Positions 1-11,700 of a stretch of 35,348 nucleotides of DNA are shown here, in pieces. Position 1 is the stretch's first letter. Each line of letters opens with the position of its first letter. The stretch covers positions 1 to 35,348 of the forward strand of contig JAJKFJ010021056.1 in NCBI GenBank assembly GCA_027382625.1, in the 5' to 3' direction. The notes beneath the pieces were generated by a model. The model saw only the letters and a list, made by a program, of their open reading frames with translations, searched no databases and was not told the DNA's origin. This DNA comes from Tetmemena sp. SeJ-2015. Its lineage: Eukaryota > Ciliophora > Spirotrichea > Sporadotrichida > Oxytrichidae. The position numbers were made by a program, and so were the translations under genes.

Positions 1-12
1 TGAAATTATATA

Positions 13-2471
13 TCATGTCTAGTTTGTGACCTGCTAAGTTTGCTCTCTATCTATTGAAGCTTCAACTAACTTTCTATAAGTTCTTGCATTCTACATATTA
101 TATCTTAATTTGAATTATTGCTCCTCCAGCTATATCTTTTAATCCATGAGCAGTCTCACTTTCTCTCTGTGATCTCTTTCCTTCTCCCTCAGATAAGCTT
201 TCCTTTCTCTGTCGATGGTTTCTTTGTTAGCTGCTGATGCCTGCATCTCCTCTAAGTGGCGCAAATCTTCCTAGTGAGTGTGTTCCTCCTGCATAACGTT
301 GAGCTTTAGTAATCTTCTGTTGATTTATCTGATTGTCTTTCTTCTCTTCTTGGCGCTTGAGTCTTGGAATGTCAATGTCTTCTCGTTTATCTAATTACCG
401 CAATTAAAAAATAGTTGTATATGTTCATATCTTGTCATGGATGTCAGTGATCTTAGCTTCCTTATCATCCAGCTTCTTATGCAACTCTTGATCTCTCTAA
501 ATCTCCTACTATATCAGCTTAAGTTTCTTCTGCTTGTTGCGCTCTACCTTTTCTAACTCAGCTACCATCAAATCTTTTATCAGGGGGTGAGGCTTGTAAG
601 TTAGAGATAACAATTATAGAGAGAAAGTGTAAGAAATTCATATCCAAGAGATGACTGCTGGGACTTCTTCCTCTCAGAGAACAGATTTGAGTGCAGGTTT
701 GAAGAGATGGTCTTACTAAAGAGAGAAACCATCCCACTCCCTCCCACACCTTAGTTTACACCTTGGCCCATAAAGGAAGTGTCAGTCTATCTGAAACTTA
801 GAAAAATAGTCCACCATTATAAACTTGAGTTGATGAAATTATTCTTGCTGTAGATTCCAAGAAGCGGATCTGTTTTCTGGAGGTGAGAGAGAATGGATGT
901 CTTAGCCTCTTAGAGAGAAAGCAATTGCTTGAAATTAGTGGTGGAGCTGCTCATGACTTAACTTGTAGAGAGAGGTAGCTAACTCCCCATATTCACACTA
1001 CTGCTATTTGCAAAAGTCTTGTTCATGTTCCTGCTGCTGATCCTTGAGAAATTCAAGACAGGTGATTCTCCAAAGCGCTTTTGGGCAGAGTTAATTTACA
1101 GGAAGGAAGATTTCTAACCCCCATCTCTAGCAGTCATCGCACTTCCACCAGCAGAGTGTTTTTTGGGAAATTAAATAAAAATATATATGAGAATAATCAA
1201 AATAAATCCATTAGAACCAACAGATGCGAGGCCGTGACTCTGCAAAGACTGAGAGTGATTAAAATTTCCAGCTTACTAGTTGGCTTTTCCAATTAAACAA
1301 ATCATAAATTTAACATTAAATTAGAGACACTGAGAGGTTATGCTTGTGTAAACTTCCCATATTAAAATATAAGAATACTTGTAGCATAACTTCCATTGAT
1401 AGTTTGGTTTAAATTGCCTCTTCAGTGAGACATAAATTTTCTAAAAAAATATTGGATGACTCTTTAGGCCCTGGAGTGTGAAGTCTATGAGACATTAGAC
1501 TGCTCTTAAGTTATTCATTCCTCATGTTTTTGTTGTAAATTAGTTGATTAGAATTAGCAGGCCCTGCAAGCGATTCAATATGATTACTTGTCGACCCCCC
1601 TTCATTCAGTTTCTGCTCAATCAGAGTCTTTTGCATTTGTCTGATCTCTATAAACAGTCAAATAAATAAAAGATATAGAGCAAATGAAGTTTTTTATTAC
1701 TTATTTAGCGTCTTTCCTGCAAAACATTATTGATGGTATCTATGAGTCTAGACTGAAAATGCTTGAACCGGAGGTTTATTACATCCTCATCCACTCCTCG
1801 TTGTTCAAAGTCCTCTCTTCTCCTATTAAATAGTTTTTAACATTATAAGCTAAATGATTATGAAGGTTACTTTTTCTTGAGCTCATCCATATGAATTCCA
1901 AGTTTGAGGCAGGCTTGCTACAGGCGTGGGGATTCTAAATCTAGTTCTACTTTTTCGAGTTGCTTGTAACTCCTTATATCCTTAATATCATTTCTAGGTG
2001 CCCTCTAAACCTTAGGCTAGTCCTCTGGTTGCTTAAATGTCACCCTCTCTCTTTCCTCTCTTCCTCCTTAGAAAAACTTTAAATAATTGTGTATTTTCTC
2101 TCCTATGGTAACTATGACAGGCTTAGAAAGTTAACTATGAGGAACTTGCTCATTCACTTAGATCTGTAGAGCAGCAGCCAGTGCTTATCCCTCTGACTCT
2201 GATTGCTGAATTATTTAAGCTAGCTGCTATTCTGAATTGAGATTTACCGTGCCAGCTCTGGATATCAAACTCGTTCTCTGTTTCTTCAGGTGAGGCAAAA
2301 ATATTTAATTTATTCTTTATATTTATGAATTATAAGAGGAGGAGAAAAGTTCGAAGTGACCTTGGTGGAACTTAGTCTCTTGAGAGAAATTTAAGTGAAA
2401 CTATCAGGGTTTGTGGAAGTTTTTGAAAACTAAGATTGCAACTTCAGGTTTACAGGAGATTGAGAATCCAT
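13..2471 (-). CDS. Coiled-coil protein, ciliate-type, with introns and IESs
   Basis: I see a multi-exon minus-strand gene. It starts at the ATG at 2471 (MDSQSPVNLKLQSQF) and ends with TGA at 15-13, about 700 residues after removal of introns and IESs. The middle part, around 1700-2050, carries SPRLQQACLKLGIHMDEL and then RFKHFQSRLIDTINNVLQER. The C-terminal third (13-580) is a long charged coiled coil, for example VAELEKVERNKQKKLKLIQQ and RKAYLREKERDHREKVRLL. From memory, the SPRL..ACLKLGI..DEL pattern followed by a basic coiled coil recurs in uncharacterised ciliate coiled-coil proteins, but I could not check this. Frame is kept through GT-AG introns at 1249-1276, 1648-1700, 1823-1870 and 2284-2360 and through IES-like segments at 388-432, 603-624 and 794-826. 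The stretch 1277-1450 has no TGA but unusual composition, so another interruption may hide there. Function is unknown; a cytoskeletal role is only a guess. Confidence 0.72.
388..432 (-). other. Candidate IES, pointer TATCT, 40 bp
   Basis: TATCT occurs at 388-392 and again at 428-432. The 40 bp between repeat starts is AT-rich and carries an in-frame TGA. No usable GT donor exists here. Removing 40 bp joins ..KITDIHDKI to NEKTLTFQDSS.. and puts the two coiled-coil parts in one frame. Confidence 0.7.
603..624 (-). other. Candidate IES, pointer AGAGA, 17 bp
   Basis: AGAGA repeats start at 603 and 620. Removing 17 bp joins ..FLTLSL to TYKPHPLIKDLMVAEL.. in frame. The second repeat lies in a short GA run, so its exact position is ambiguous. 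A GT-AG intron of 38 bp is the competing explanation. Confidence 0.45.
794..826 (-). other. Candidate IES, pointer AAACTT, 27 bp
   Basis: AAACTT occurs at 794-799 and 821-826. The 27 bp unit leaves the frame unchanged; removing it gives ..FINSSFRQTDTSFMGQG. Because the length is a multiple of three without a TGA, support rests on the 6-bp repeat alone. Confidence 0.4.
1249..1276 (-). other. Short GT-AG intron (28 bp)
   Basis: On the minus strand it begins GTAAGC and ends CTCTCAG. Splicing joins ..NWKSQL to SLQSHGLASVGSNG in frame. It is at the small end for the introns in this window. Confidence 0.5.
1648..1700 (-). other. GT-AG intron (53 bp)
   Basis: Begins GTAATA and ends TTTATAG on the minus strand; AT-rich. 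Its removal changes frame and joins ..NNVLQERRQI to KIRQMQKTLIEQKLNE. Confidence 0.75.
1823..1870 (-). other. GT-AG intron (48 bp)
   Basis: Begins GTAACC and ends TTAATAG on the minus strand. Removal joins ..GIHMDELKKK to RREDFEQRGVDED. Length is a multiple of three and the stretch lacks TGA, so the call rests on splice ends and composition. Confidence 0.6.
2284..2360 (-). other. GT-AG intron (77 bp) after first coding exon
   Basis: Begins GTCACT and ends CTGAAG on the minus strand. It links the ATG exon ending ..RLSSTK with KQRTSLISRAGTVNL. Without it the first exon runs into TGA. Confidence 0.6.
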
Positions 2472-2792
2472 AAAAAAAGAAATACGAACTTCAACAATTA
2501 ATATAAAATTTGATATCCATGTTAGGTTAACAAAGAGAATATAAATTATTGGATATATGGAAGCTCTCGCAGACTATTTTATTAAATCTTTATTCTGGAA
2601 GCATATATTTTTTGCAATATAAAGACGACAAATAAAGTTTGATAATAATTTGTGTGATCTTTCTATCCTAGATAAAGTATTTTAGTTGACAATTATGACT
2701 CACATTTGCGAGTTCAAGAACTATAGGATACACTCCTAGTTCATAAAATTATTTTAAAGAAGCAATTAATTTCGAGTGATTTCTTTTTGTTC
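2472..2792. other. Intergenic spacer between two tandem minus-strand genes
   Basis: About 320 bp of AT-rich sequence between the stop of the upstream gene (2793) and the ATG at 2471. It should contain the 3' end of one gene and the promoter of the next. I see no recognisable motif in it. Confidence 0.6.
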
Positions 2793-5700
2793 TCAGAATT
2801 GTTTAGGCTTGACTTTGACTGAATGCTTCTGCCCTGCCAGTCCAGCTGATTGAGAGCCTTGGCCCACCATTTGACCTATCATACTCTAGCCTGATCTCTG
2901 CATATTGTAATTGTTCTACTGAGCCACAGCAATCTTCAAACCCGGTGGGTGAGAGCCTTGCTTATTCGATCCAGGCTATTGAGCTCCAGCTAGTTACTTC
3001 TAGATGGCCTTAGAATATTGACTCGAGGAATATTGACTTTGAAGTTGCTGCTAATAGTTTTAAGTATGCGCTGCTTGACTCATGATATCGTACTAGTCTC
3101 CTCCCTCAGTCTCCATTAAGTTGGAGAGTGGTTGCTGATGCTCAGTTATGCACACGTTTTGTTAGTTGCCCATTTGAAATTCAGTTTGCTTGATTTAGTA
3201 AAGCAAACTATTTTTAGCATAGCCGCCAGTCCTGTTCAAAGTAGTGGGGTTTGTATAGTCATCTTCCTCAGTTGGCAAGTGCATTCTATCGTAGAATTGA
3301 GGATTTATGCCACTCAGATTGTGATCCTCATTAGGTTATGTTGCTAAGACCTTGTGAGTTAGTTGTTATTGCTTGGAGACTATACCTGAGTTTCTTGGGA
3401 TCTTAATATTTGTGACTCCAAGCACTGGCTATCTTTTAGATGTTTGTGCGTAGCCACTGCCAGCAGATAAAATACTCTAATCCTTCTGATACATACTTTC
3501 TTAAGTTGGAATTGCCTGGATCTATGAGATGTCAGTCTGCTAATTATGCTGACTGATATAGTAAAATTAGTTCTGAAAGTTTAAACTACTTAATAGCCAC
3601 TGAATATAGAATATTTTTTGAAGATATTGGATGGTCTGGAGCGATTGGTATTCGATTGGATATCATCCCTTGCAGATTAGAGATATTTCTTTTTGTTGTT
3701 AACTTAGCTAGTTGTTGCTTGCTATTGCTGCTTACCATTAACCTAACTTTAGACTGCAGTGGCTTTCTTCTCAACAGTCTTATGCTTCTCCATCAAAGAT
3801 TACCTGTTATCCTGCTAACTTTTAAGGATGTTAGTCATTTGAGTATGTTGTTGTTGATTTAGCAAAGATGTAAGCTGATTTTGAGTTTATAAAGCTTGGA
3901 ACTGATTGAAGCTATTCTCTGCTTAGATCGTTTGAGCTTGATAATTCTTGCCCTCGTTTGAAGATACTCTCTTCGAGGAATTAACATCCATCATTGGTTA
4001 GGGTGGGATGATCTAATTTTGCTATGGTCTGTTAGTGTTCAAAGCAGAATTTGGATTGCTGAAGTTGGAGTTGTTGTTGCTTCCAGTTGGGAGTCTGATA
4101 TTACTGACTTAGTTGCTGCTATTTACTTTTTTATTCACCTAGTGTGAGAGCAAGATAGAGTTTGCCTGTTGATACTAAGGCTGGAAATTGAATTATTGTA
4201 AGAATCAGGGTGATAGTCAAAAGTAAAATTAATTCTGTAGATGAGCGCTTGATCTAGAACTTTATCTACAATTTGATGATGAGTGTTCGATAGCACTTAC
4301 GACGTCTTAATTTATCTTCATGAAGAATTAGGAGGAAGTCTTCTATCCGTTATTGTTGTTTTAGATAAGGCTGTTTACTCCTTGACTTGACTTAATTTAA
4401 TCTTCGAAGCCTCCTCCTCCTTCTTTGAGATATTTACTAGAGTTCTTTCTTGAGTAGATATCTGCTTGCATGAGGTTATTGGAGTTACTAGCTGTTGGCG
4501 ATTGCTGATGCAGCTGCAATAAATCTGAAATTCTCTTGATGTTATTAGAGTAACATAAAACAACTAAGAAATGGATAATTAAATAGCTAGAGATTTGATT
4601 CATGCCACTCTCGATGTCGAATCCTCCGCTGCCTCTGTCGCTGAAGAGAGGTGGTGCAGTTTCTTAATGGACTGTAATTGCTTTAGCCCTGGTACTTGTG
4701 GCTCCAGCAACACTCTTCTTGCCTTGACTTAATCTGGACTATGGTTTGCTTGATGGATTAGTCTGACTTCCATTCACAATAGGTTCTCCTTGGCCACCTA
4801 TTTTCCCATTCATAAGCTAGTTTTCCTTTTAGCCTCCAGTGCTTATTCTAGTTGTCTTAGAACTCTAATTCAAGAGGGTCTGTTTCTTAGTATCCGAGAG
4901 TCGTGGCTATACTGCCTAAGGATTCTATTAGCCAAAGTGGGAAGCTATCTAGTACTGATGCTACTATTACTGCTGAATTGAGATCTGTTAACCTAGGAAG
5001 TTGCTGCTGCCTCCTTGAGCTTTTTGAGGTTGACTTTGTTTCATATTCAAGTTTAGCTGACTCTAGGTGTTTCCACTAGTCAAAGTCTGAAGGCCTAATT
5101 TTCCAGATTAAAGATTCTAGAGCACTTAGATAAACTGGAATTCAATTTATAAATTATTTCTCACTGTGTTGTAAAACTCAGTATTTGACTATTTCTTAGA
5201 GCCAGTTGTGGCATCAATAAATAAAGTAAGATCACTTATCAAATTTTCTAATCACTCTTCTAGCTTGCAACTGAACCTTTCAGGAAACTTTAGTTACTCT
5301 TGGAGGTAACGTTTTAGGTTTCCTTCTATTCACTGTTCTAGCTACGCTTGTTAGCTGAATCTCCGTATCCATTCATATTATAGTGCCCAATGAATGATTT
5401 GTTACTACTTCCTAAACTACAACATTAAAAAGGGCCTTCATACTAACTGCGTGATATTTTAAATAGTATTCCCTTGAGAGTTATTGCTCAGTGTACCCAA
5501 GGTAGAGGTAACTGGGTTCTGTCCATGACCGCTGGCTGAATTTACTTGAGGGTTATTTCTTTTGCTAGTTGAGCTTAGAGTTGTTCCTGTTAGTCTAAAC
5601 TTCTACCTTGAAGTGGTTTCAGGAGTTTCCTTAGCGTTAAGGCTATTTACTGTTCCCTAACTAACTAAGCCTTTCCCACCTGAGCAGATCTATTTATTGC

Positions 5701-8700
5701 TGTTGCTTTGAGTCAACTTGGAACTTGACTTGTTAGTCGTAGTTGTCGTGAATGCAGCCGTGGTGGCAGTTTTAAGCATATTCCCACTGCTTGGGCATTT
5801 TACACAAGATGAGAAAGTTCCACCCCCACTTGTTGAAGCAAGACCAATGCCATTTCCGCTAAGCTGATGATGACCAGCTGAGTATTAATGAGTTGAAGAG
5901 TTTCCACCTCCGTTCCCACCACTGAGACTTGAGTTTGAAAGTGAAGAGCTTAAAGCATTGCTGCTCAAGATGTTGTTGATTATTATCTACTGCTACTAAG
6001 CTATAGTCTAGTGAGCTATCTATTAGTTCTTTAAAAACTGAGAACCATTAACATTGCTAGTCTATATTAAAAATTAAGATATGTAATGGTAAGTCCCGTT
6101 TTGAGAATGTTGTGCTTTATTTTTCATGTTATTGATTTAGCAGGTTTCTTGTTGGTGCCCTGATGATGCAGATCCCTTATAAAAATTCTTTTCTATTGAT
6201 TTGTGCAAATTCTAATGACTTTTATTTCCATGGTTATTAAATGCCACAATCTTCGAGAGACTAGCAACGTTATTGATGTATTTCGTCTAGTTTAGTAAGT
6301 GTTGTTGAGATTAGTTAGCTGATAAGAGCTACTATTCTTATTCAGCAAACTATTGCTAATTTCCACCTTGCAAGTCTTTAAGCTTTTTATCGATGAAATG
6401 ATTCTCTTGATTCCCTAATAGCATCTTGGCTATCTTTTGTTGAGAAATATGTAAAGAGTAAAATTAAAATTTTCAGAAGCTAGTGCCATAGCAACTTATG
6501 ATTGATTTAAAGGTACTTTTGCTCCCACTTCTTGATGATCAGGTTTAACTTTTGTCTAAACTTAGGATTGCACTTTCTTTCCATTATCTTTCTTTGTCAT
6601 TTTAGCTGACTGACAGTAAGGTCTCATCTTTCCATCGAGGCCTTGATTCGTTTTCCCTTGATGAGTCTTCTTCTTTTAACTTGAAGTGATTTGAGGCTAA
6701 TTCAATAATTCTGATGTCTTCTCTTTGAGAGGGATTCTTTGCTCCGTCTCAGTTGGTCTAGTTCTCTCTTTACCATTCATAGATTTCTTGCCTGTTTGTC
6801 GTTTGTTCTCTTGTTAAGAATTGTTTGTCATATCGGAGAGCCTTTTGATTAGTTCACGATACTAGAAGTGAGCCCCACTTTTTGGATCCACAAATAGCTG
6901 GCTCATCTCTTGCTTCGGAGTGGCGTCTTCATCGTACTACTAGTCTTAATCATTTTAGTACTGCTCTTCTGAATCATTAAAATTTACTCTCTACTGCACT
7001 TAGCATTCACCTTCATCCAGGTTGCTAACTGGCTAAGTAGTCCATCTCTTTGCAGCAAAATCAAAGTCACTGATTTCCTGCTAGTCCTCATATCTACTCT
7101 ATGAACCTTTTTTAAGTTTAAGGTTAAGTTACTGCAGTTGTTGCTCTCTGTAGATGTCTTCTTAGTTTTGAATATACTACTAGTTCTATTCTGATCTACC
7201 CTCGATTTCTGAGAGATTGACTCTTTAATTTCCCTTACTATGTTTGAGTATCTACTTCTTGAAGTTTTAATTCTGCTGCTGATAATTTGAATTCAAGTTG
7301 CAAATGCCTTGAGTGTAGTTGTTCAACACTCCTCTAGACCTTTAGCTGTAGATGTTTTCTTAAGGCATTCGTTCAAATAGCTCGAAGTCTTAGCCCTGAT
7401 TTTCACCATCTCTGTACTTCTCGTTTCTATCAGACTTCCTCCCTCTATAGCTCATAGATTGCTCAACCTAATCATCTTCACAGCTGTTAGCACACTGATT
7501 GGTTTCATTTTCTTGGCCAATTTAAGTGAAATAAGTGGGCCCGATCATGTGCTCCCTTTAATAAGTTTCTTTACTTTACATTCTGATTGTATTGATTCTA
7601 TCCTTGTATCTGTGACTACCTCTGCGGTAGGTTTAGCTTAAGGTTTCAGGAGCAGACTCTGAAAATGCAACCTCAGTTGGCAAATGAGATTAAGCGTAAG
7701 ATCGTAGGTCAGGGTCGCATCTCGTTTATGAAAAGTTCTGATCAAACTTGCTCCCCACACAATTTTCATCAGCTACATCTAGGGCATTTTCTTGGTCATC
7801 TATCATTTCTTCCTCCTCATCAAAGTCTGAGGCTCCTCCTCTCATGTTTTGACTGCTGTATCTGTTGTTGCCATAACTAAGAGATTAAAATATTGTTCTT
7901 AACAATCCTAAATTTAAGAGTAGTAGTTCCTGCTGCTCCCATGCCTCCACCATTATTCATAGTCAAGTTGCAGTTTTCATCTCCACCCTAAAATAAAAGT
8001 TCAGATGATTAACTCGAGTGAATTTAAACATCTACAAAAAGTAGCAAACTTACCCTAAAGTTCATCTTTCCACTCTTGGATAGCTTATATGTTTAATTAG
8101 CTCCATGATTACTGCTACTTTAGCTTTGGTTATTTAGTTTAGAATTATTTTAGCCCTAAAACACTTTATTAGGTACTTGTCCACCCACTCCGAAATTATT
8201 ATGCTTCAGTGGCTTTCCATAGGGAGCTCCTTAGGTAAAATTTTGCTAAATAGTTTTGATATTTTATGGCTAAGTATGCTAGGCCTCTTAACAATTGGAC
8301 TTAATTATACCACCATCTGCCTCAGAGATTATTTGAAGTCTATCATCCCCGCCTTATGAAGCTCTATTAAGTTCATTTGGATTTTTAGGGGATTATTTCT
8401 AGTTGCAGTTTCTCAATCTCAAAGGAGGGTCCTAGTATAAATGAAGGACAATGAATTTCATAATCTCTATTTAAGAAATACTTTAAATATAGTTGGATTA
8501 ATGGTCTTGTCTATGTATTTATCTAAAGTTCATGAGCCCCTAGGTGGACTGGCCGACCATCACTTTTGAATTATTATTCTGGGAGTATAAGTCAGGAGGC
8601 TGCTAATCTGGCAGCATGTCTAAGTCAAAGAAATCTCCATTTGCCGCCAGCTCTTCCTCCTCGTTATTATCAGCAGAGTCATACCTGCATGCGGCTCTAT

Positions 8701-8779
8701 GAGGCGCTGCTTCTGTGATAGCTCTGCGAGTGTGAAACTCGAACTGAGCCTTAAATTGATCTAGCTCTCCTTCTTCCAT
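2793..8779 (-). CDS. Giant Gln/Asn/Ser-rich low-complexity protein
   Basis: Minus-strand gene starting at the ATG at 8779 (MEEGELDQFKAQFEFHTRR) and ending in ..QKHSVKVKPKQF and TGA at 2795-2793. After removing introns and IESs it would encode roughly 1,850 residues. The N-terminal part has an acidic stretch (EEEELAANGDFFDLDMLPD, about 8610-8670) and a second one, GGASDFDEEEEMIDDQEN, near 7830. The rest is low complexity: Q runs, Ser/Asn/Gly tracts (for example SSLSGGNGGGNSS near 5910) and basic segments. I recognise no folded domain. Many glutamines are TAA/TAG, which is why no long frame appears with the standard code. Interruptions that can be placed are introns at 5417-5447, 6434-6495 and 7988-8053 and IES-like segments at 4191-4231, 5231-5256 and 7878-7920. 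One frame change near 3310-3370 remains unresolved. Such composition suggests a scaffold or condensate-type protein, which is inference only. Confidence 0.65.
4191..4231 (-). other. Candidate IES, pointer AATTA, 36 bp
   Basis: AATTA repeats at 4191-4195 and 4227-4231 flank a stretch with two in-frame TGA codons. Removing 36 bp gives ..SAHLQNQFNFQPQYQQANS, an uninterrupted Q/N-rich reading. Confidence 0.65.
5231..5256 (-). other. Candidate IES, pointer ATCACT, 20 bp
   Basis: ATCACT occurs at 5231-5236 and 5251-5256. Removing 20 bp deletes an in-frame TGA and joins ..SVASQKSD to LTLFIDATTGSKKQ. The frame then stays open through NTVRNNLQIEFQFIQVLQN, making it one of the cleanest examples. Confidence 0.7.
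5417..5447 (-). other. 31-bp interruption: GT-AG intron or IES with TTAG repeats
   Basis: On the minus strand the segment begins GTTAGT and ends TTGTAG. TTAG is also repeated at the same spacing of 31 bp. Both readings restore frame between ..GNTIQNIT and LGSSNKSFIGHYN, differing in one residue (His or Gln). Confidence 0.6.
6434..6495 (-). other. GT-AG intron (62 bp)
   Basis: Begins GTTGCT and ends AACAAAAG on the minus strand. Removal joins ..AKVPLNQSQ to IAKMLLGNQENHFIDKK and corrects a frame change. No direct repeat flanks it, so an IES reading is not favoured. Confidence 0.6.
7878..7920 (-). other. Candidate IES, pointer TAAGAG, 37 bp
   Basis: TAAGAG is found at 7878-7883 and 7915-7920. 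No GT-AG pair repairs this break. Taking out 37 bp gives ..GAAGTTTLSYGNNRYSSQ followed by NMRGGASDFDEEEE, one continuous frame. Confidence 0.75.
7988..8053 (-). other. GT-AG intron (66 bp)
   Basis: Canonical ends GTAAGT and TTTTAG on the minus strand; AT-rich. Joins ..LSKSGKMNFR to GGDENCNLTMNNGGG. Confidence 0.75.
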
Positions 8780-11700
8780 TTTTGCTATTTTGTTTTGAGT
8801 AGTCAAATTGAATTATGAAGAATTTATATTTCAAAGCCTGAATAATTTAGTACACTAATCTTCTGGAGTTATTAGAGCGATTTATTATTATGAGGGACAG
8901 TAGAAAATTTGAATTTGTATTTCAACAATCATTTAAATAAGTTTTAAGTCAAAACATTATGTTCTCATAGTTTAGAGATAAGTATTAATTCAATTAGAAG
9001 TTAGGTTTTTAATCTACATAGTATTTTTAGAATGATAAGATTTGATTGTGCGAGTCTTTTCTCAAAACTGCATCTATTTGCTGGAGAGGAAGAGAGAGAG
9101 GTTGCCCCCTTTTATTTCTCTGATAGGCTTATGAATTTTCTTATCCTTCAATTCTTAAGAGCTCCTACTCACATCTTAATTAAATATTAAAGTCAAATAA
9201 GGTTTCAATTAAAATAGATCGTTTGAATAAAAGCAATTTTTGTCTTTTATATTTTAGCTATAAAAACGAAAGATAAATAAGTATCATGGTTCGAAAATTT
9301 TAAACTTAATTTTATTTAAAAAAAATATATATATAGTGTAATGAATAATTTGCAAATGAGCAATGAAATTTTAATATTTAGGCTGCCTTTTCAATTATCA
9401 TAATATTAAATTATAAATATCAACTTAATACCAGGAAAAACAAAAATTTCTATTTGAGGAAACCATCATATAGAGAAGGAAGTGTATAATTATATCGATT
9501 TATCTTATTTTTAAAATAGAAATATAATGAAAGCATGAGATATTAATTTTCAAAAATATCATTTATTCAAAAGCATTGTTGAAAAAAAATCGAAATTTAA
9601 ATTCTTGCAAATAAAATAGATTTTCAATACAATTGAGAATTGGTATTATTTTGCAATTAAATTAATGGTGAAGATAAAGCAAGAAGCAGGTAGAAACTTA
9701 AATTGATATTTAATATAAATTCTTAGAATTTTTCATGCCATAATTAATATTTTCTCTTGATCATTCTTTAAATATAATTTTATATTATGTAAATAAAATA
9801 GGAGCCTTATACTTAATCTTTATTTTTTGGTAAATATATTTTGATATGTTTATTTAATAAATTGGCTTTACTTTGTACACTACAGTTATAAATATTCTTT
9901 TTTTCCTAAGTTAAATTCAAATTGATTATCTAGTAGTAATTAAAAATATAATCAGCTAGATAAAATTTGAAGCATTCAAGAATATCAATATATTATCATT
10001 AACAAACAACAAACGAACTTAATTTTAATATTGATTTCTATGGGCATTAAATATCTGCAATTTAATTTAGATAATGAAATAAAGCTATTGTTTAAGTTTA
10101 ATTGAGTTTATATACTTCAAAACTGAACTAACCAAATGCCCTCAAAGCAACTGTCCATGATTAAAGATAACTGCTGATGTCAATGATGACTACAATTACT
10201 AATTCACTGCTGGTCTAGAAATATTTCTTTTAGAGTTTGTTGAAGGTCTTATTTAAAATTATAAATCAAATGTAAGTACAATAAAATTGAAAAATAATTA
10301 TATAACATGATATGTGTCTACGACCTAAAGTTAGCAATATGATTTGCCAATTTTAATTTGTTATTTTTTTATTTACACTATATTACACTTTGGGAAAGAT
10401 ATATTTTGTATTGCCGTTCATTTTATATTTAATTAGAGTTAGTAAATACTAACTTGAAGGATAATTAATTATTTTAAAATGAATATTTCAATATTAATTA
10501 TCCTTAATTAAACCCTTAATTTCCTTAAAGTTATTAAAATATATAAAATTTTCTCTTTTCCTAAAGAAAAGTGAAATTTAATTCGCAATAATTAAAAAAA
10601 TAATAAACACGAAGAAAGAAAGATTGTTTTAAATTAATTATATTGACTAATTAAATAGCTATTAGTTAAGCCATTTAATTTAGAACTTTATTTGCGAATG
10701 CGTTTTATATATTTAAATTAAAATTACGACAAAAAGTAAAATTTTTAAAATTATACTTAAATTATTATTTAGGATTTATTATATTGATTTAAAATACCAA
10801 CTCTAAATTTAATAAGTTTGAATAGAGTTTAATGTAGAATTAAAGAATAATTTTTCCTCTAGAAAATAGTCCCTAAACTGCTCTCGCATAATATAAAGTG
10901 TATTAGATTAATTGAAACCTTGCGGTTTTCATAGCATAAAATATTTGTGAGTATAAAAAAAGTTAAATGGATCGTATATAAATTTATAAAAAAATTATCT
11001 TATTTCTATATTAAAGCAAATAATTTGCAAGAGAAGTCTTATTTTAATACTTGCAAGCTTGAAAAAAAATATTTTTCATTATTCAAAAAACATAAATTCA
11101 TTATAATTTTAATCGGTTTTCTTTTAACCATTTTCATAAGAACTAAAAAATCAAATCATTAAAATAATAGATTACTCTTAACTCTGGTTAATTCAAAATT
11201 TATGAATATATCTCTTCTAATTTAGTTTATATTTGATAATAGATAATTTTCCTCATTAATAATTTTATTAAAATAAAATTAAACAATCACTTTATATCAC
11301 TATGGATATATTTCTTATTCCTTAATCTTGAATTTAGTTATCCAAATTAAAAATATTATAATGAAATTAAGGAGCTTAGAAATAATTATAATTCTAATCG
11401 ATATTTTTTGCTAATGAATGATATTCTATGCAATTATAATTTCATGGTTGTTATTAAAAATCTTTAAATTGGTTTTGAGATTTTTAAAACATCTAGGTTT
11501 ACATAGATAATTAAATCTTACTTCTACTACTTTTATAATTCTTTGAGTTATAAGATTATTTTTTAGAATTGGGGAATAATTATTTAAATAAGAATAATAA
11601 ATTAAGTTATTTTAAGCAAAATACTACATAAATATTAACTCAATTATGTTGGTAAGGGTTGTAGTTAATGGATATATGGTTTAATGGAATTTGTTTATAA

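Noticed and set aside
558..749. Minus-strand ORF beginning MWEGVGWFLSLV
   Set aside because: It is the wrong frame of the coiled-coil gene. The correct frame reads FMGQGVNQGVGGSGMVSLF.
3586..3862. Overlapping open frames on both strands of the Gln-rich gene
   Set aside because: Several frames lack TGA here. Only the minus frame with KTVEKKATAVQSQ and Q/N-rich flanks connects to the rest of the gene.
388..7920. Frame breaks as evidence of pseudogenes
   Set aside because: Most breaks are repaired exactly by removing a pointer-flanked segment or a GT-AG intron, which decay would not produce.
10947..11417. Lys/Ile-rich plus-strand frame of about 157 codons under the ciliate code
   Set aside because: At this AT content TGA is rare enough that such frames arise by chance in 4.3 kb read six ways. 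No ATG at its start, no similarity seen, and composition equals the surroundings.
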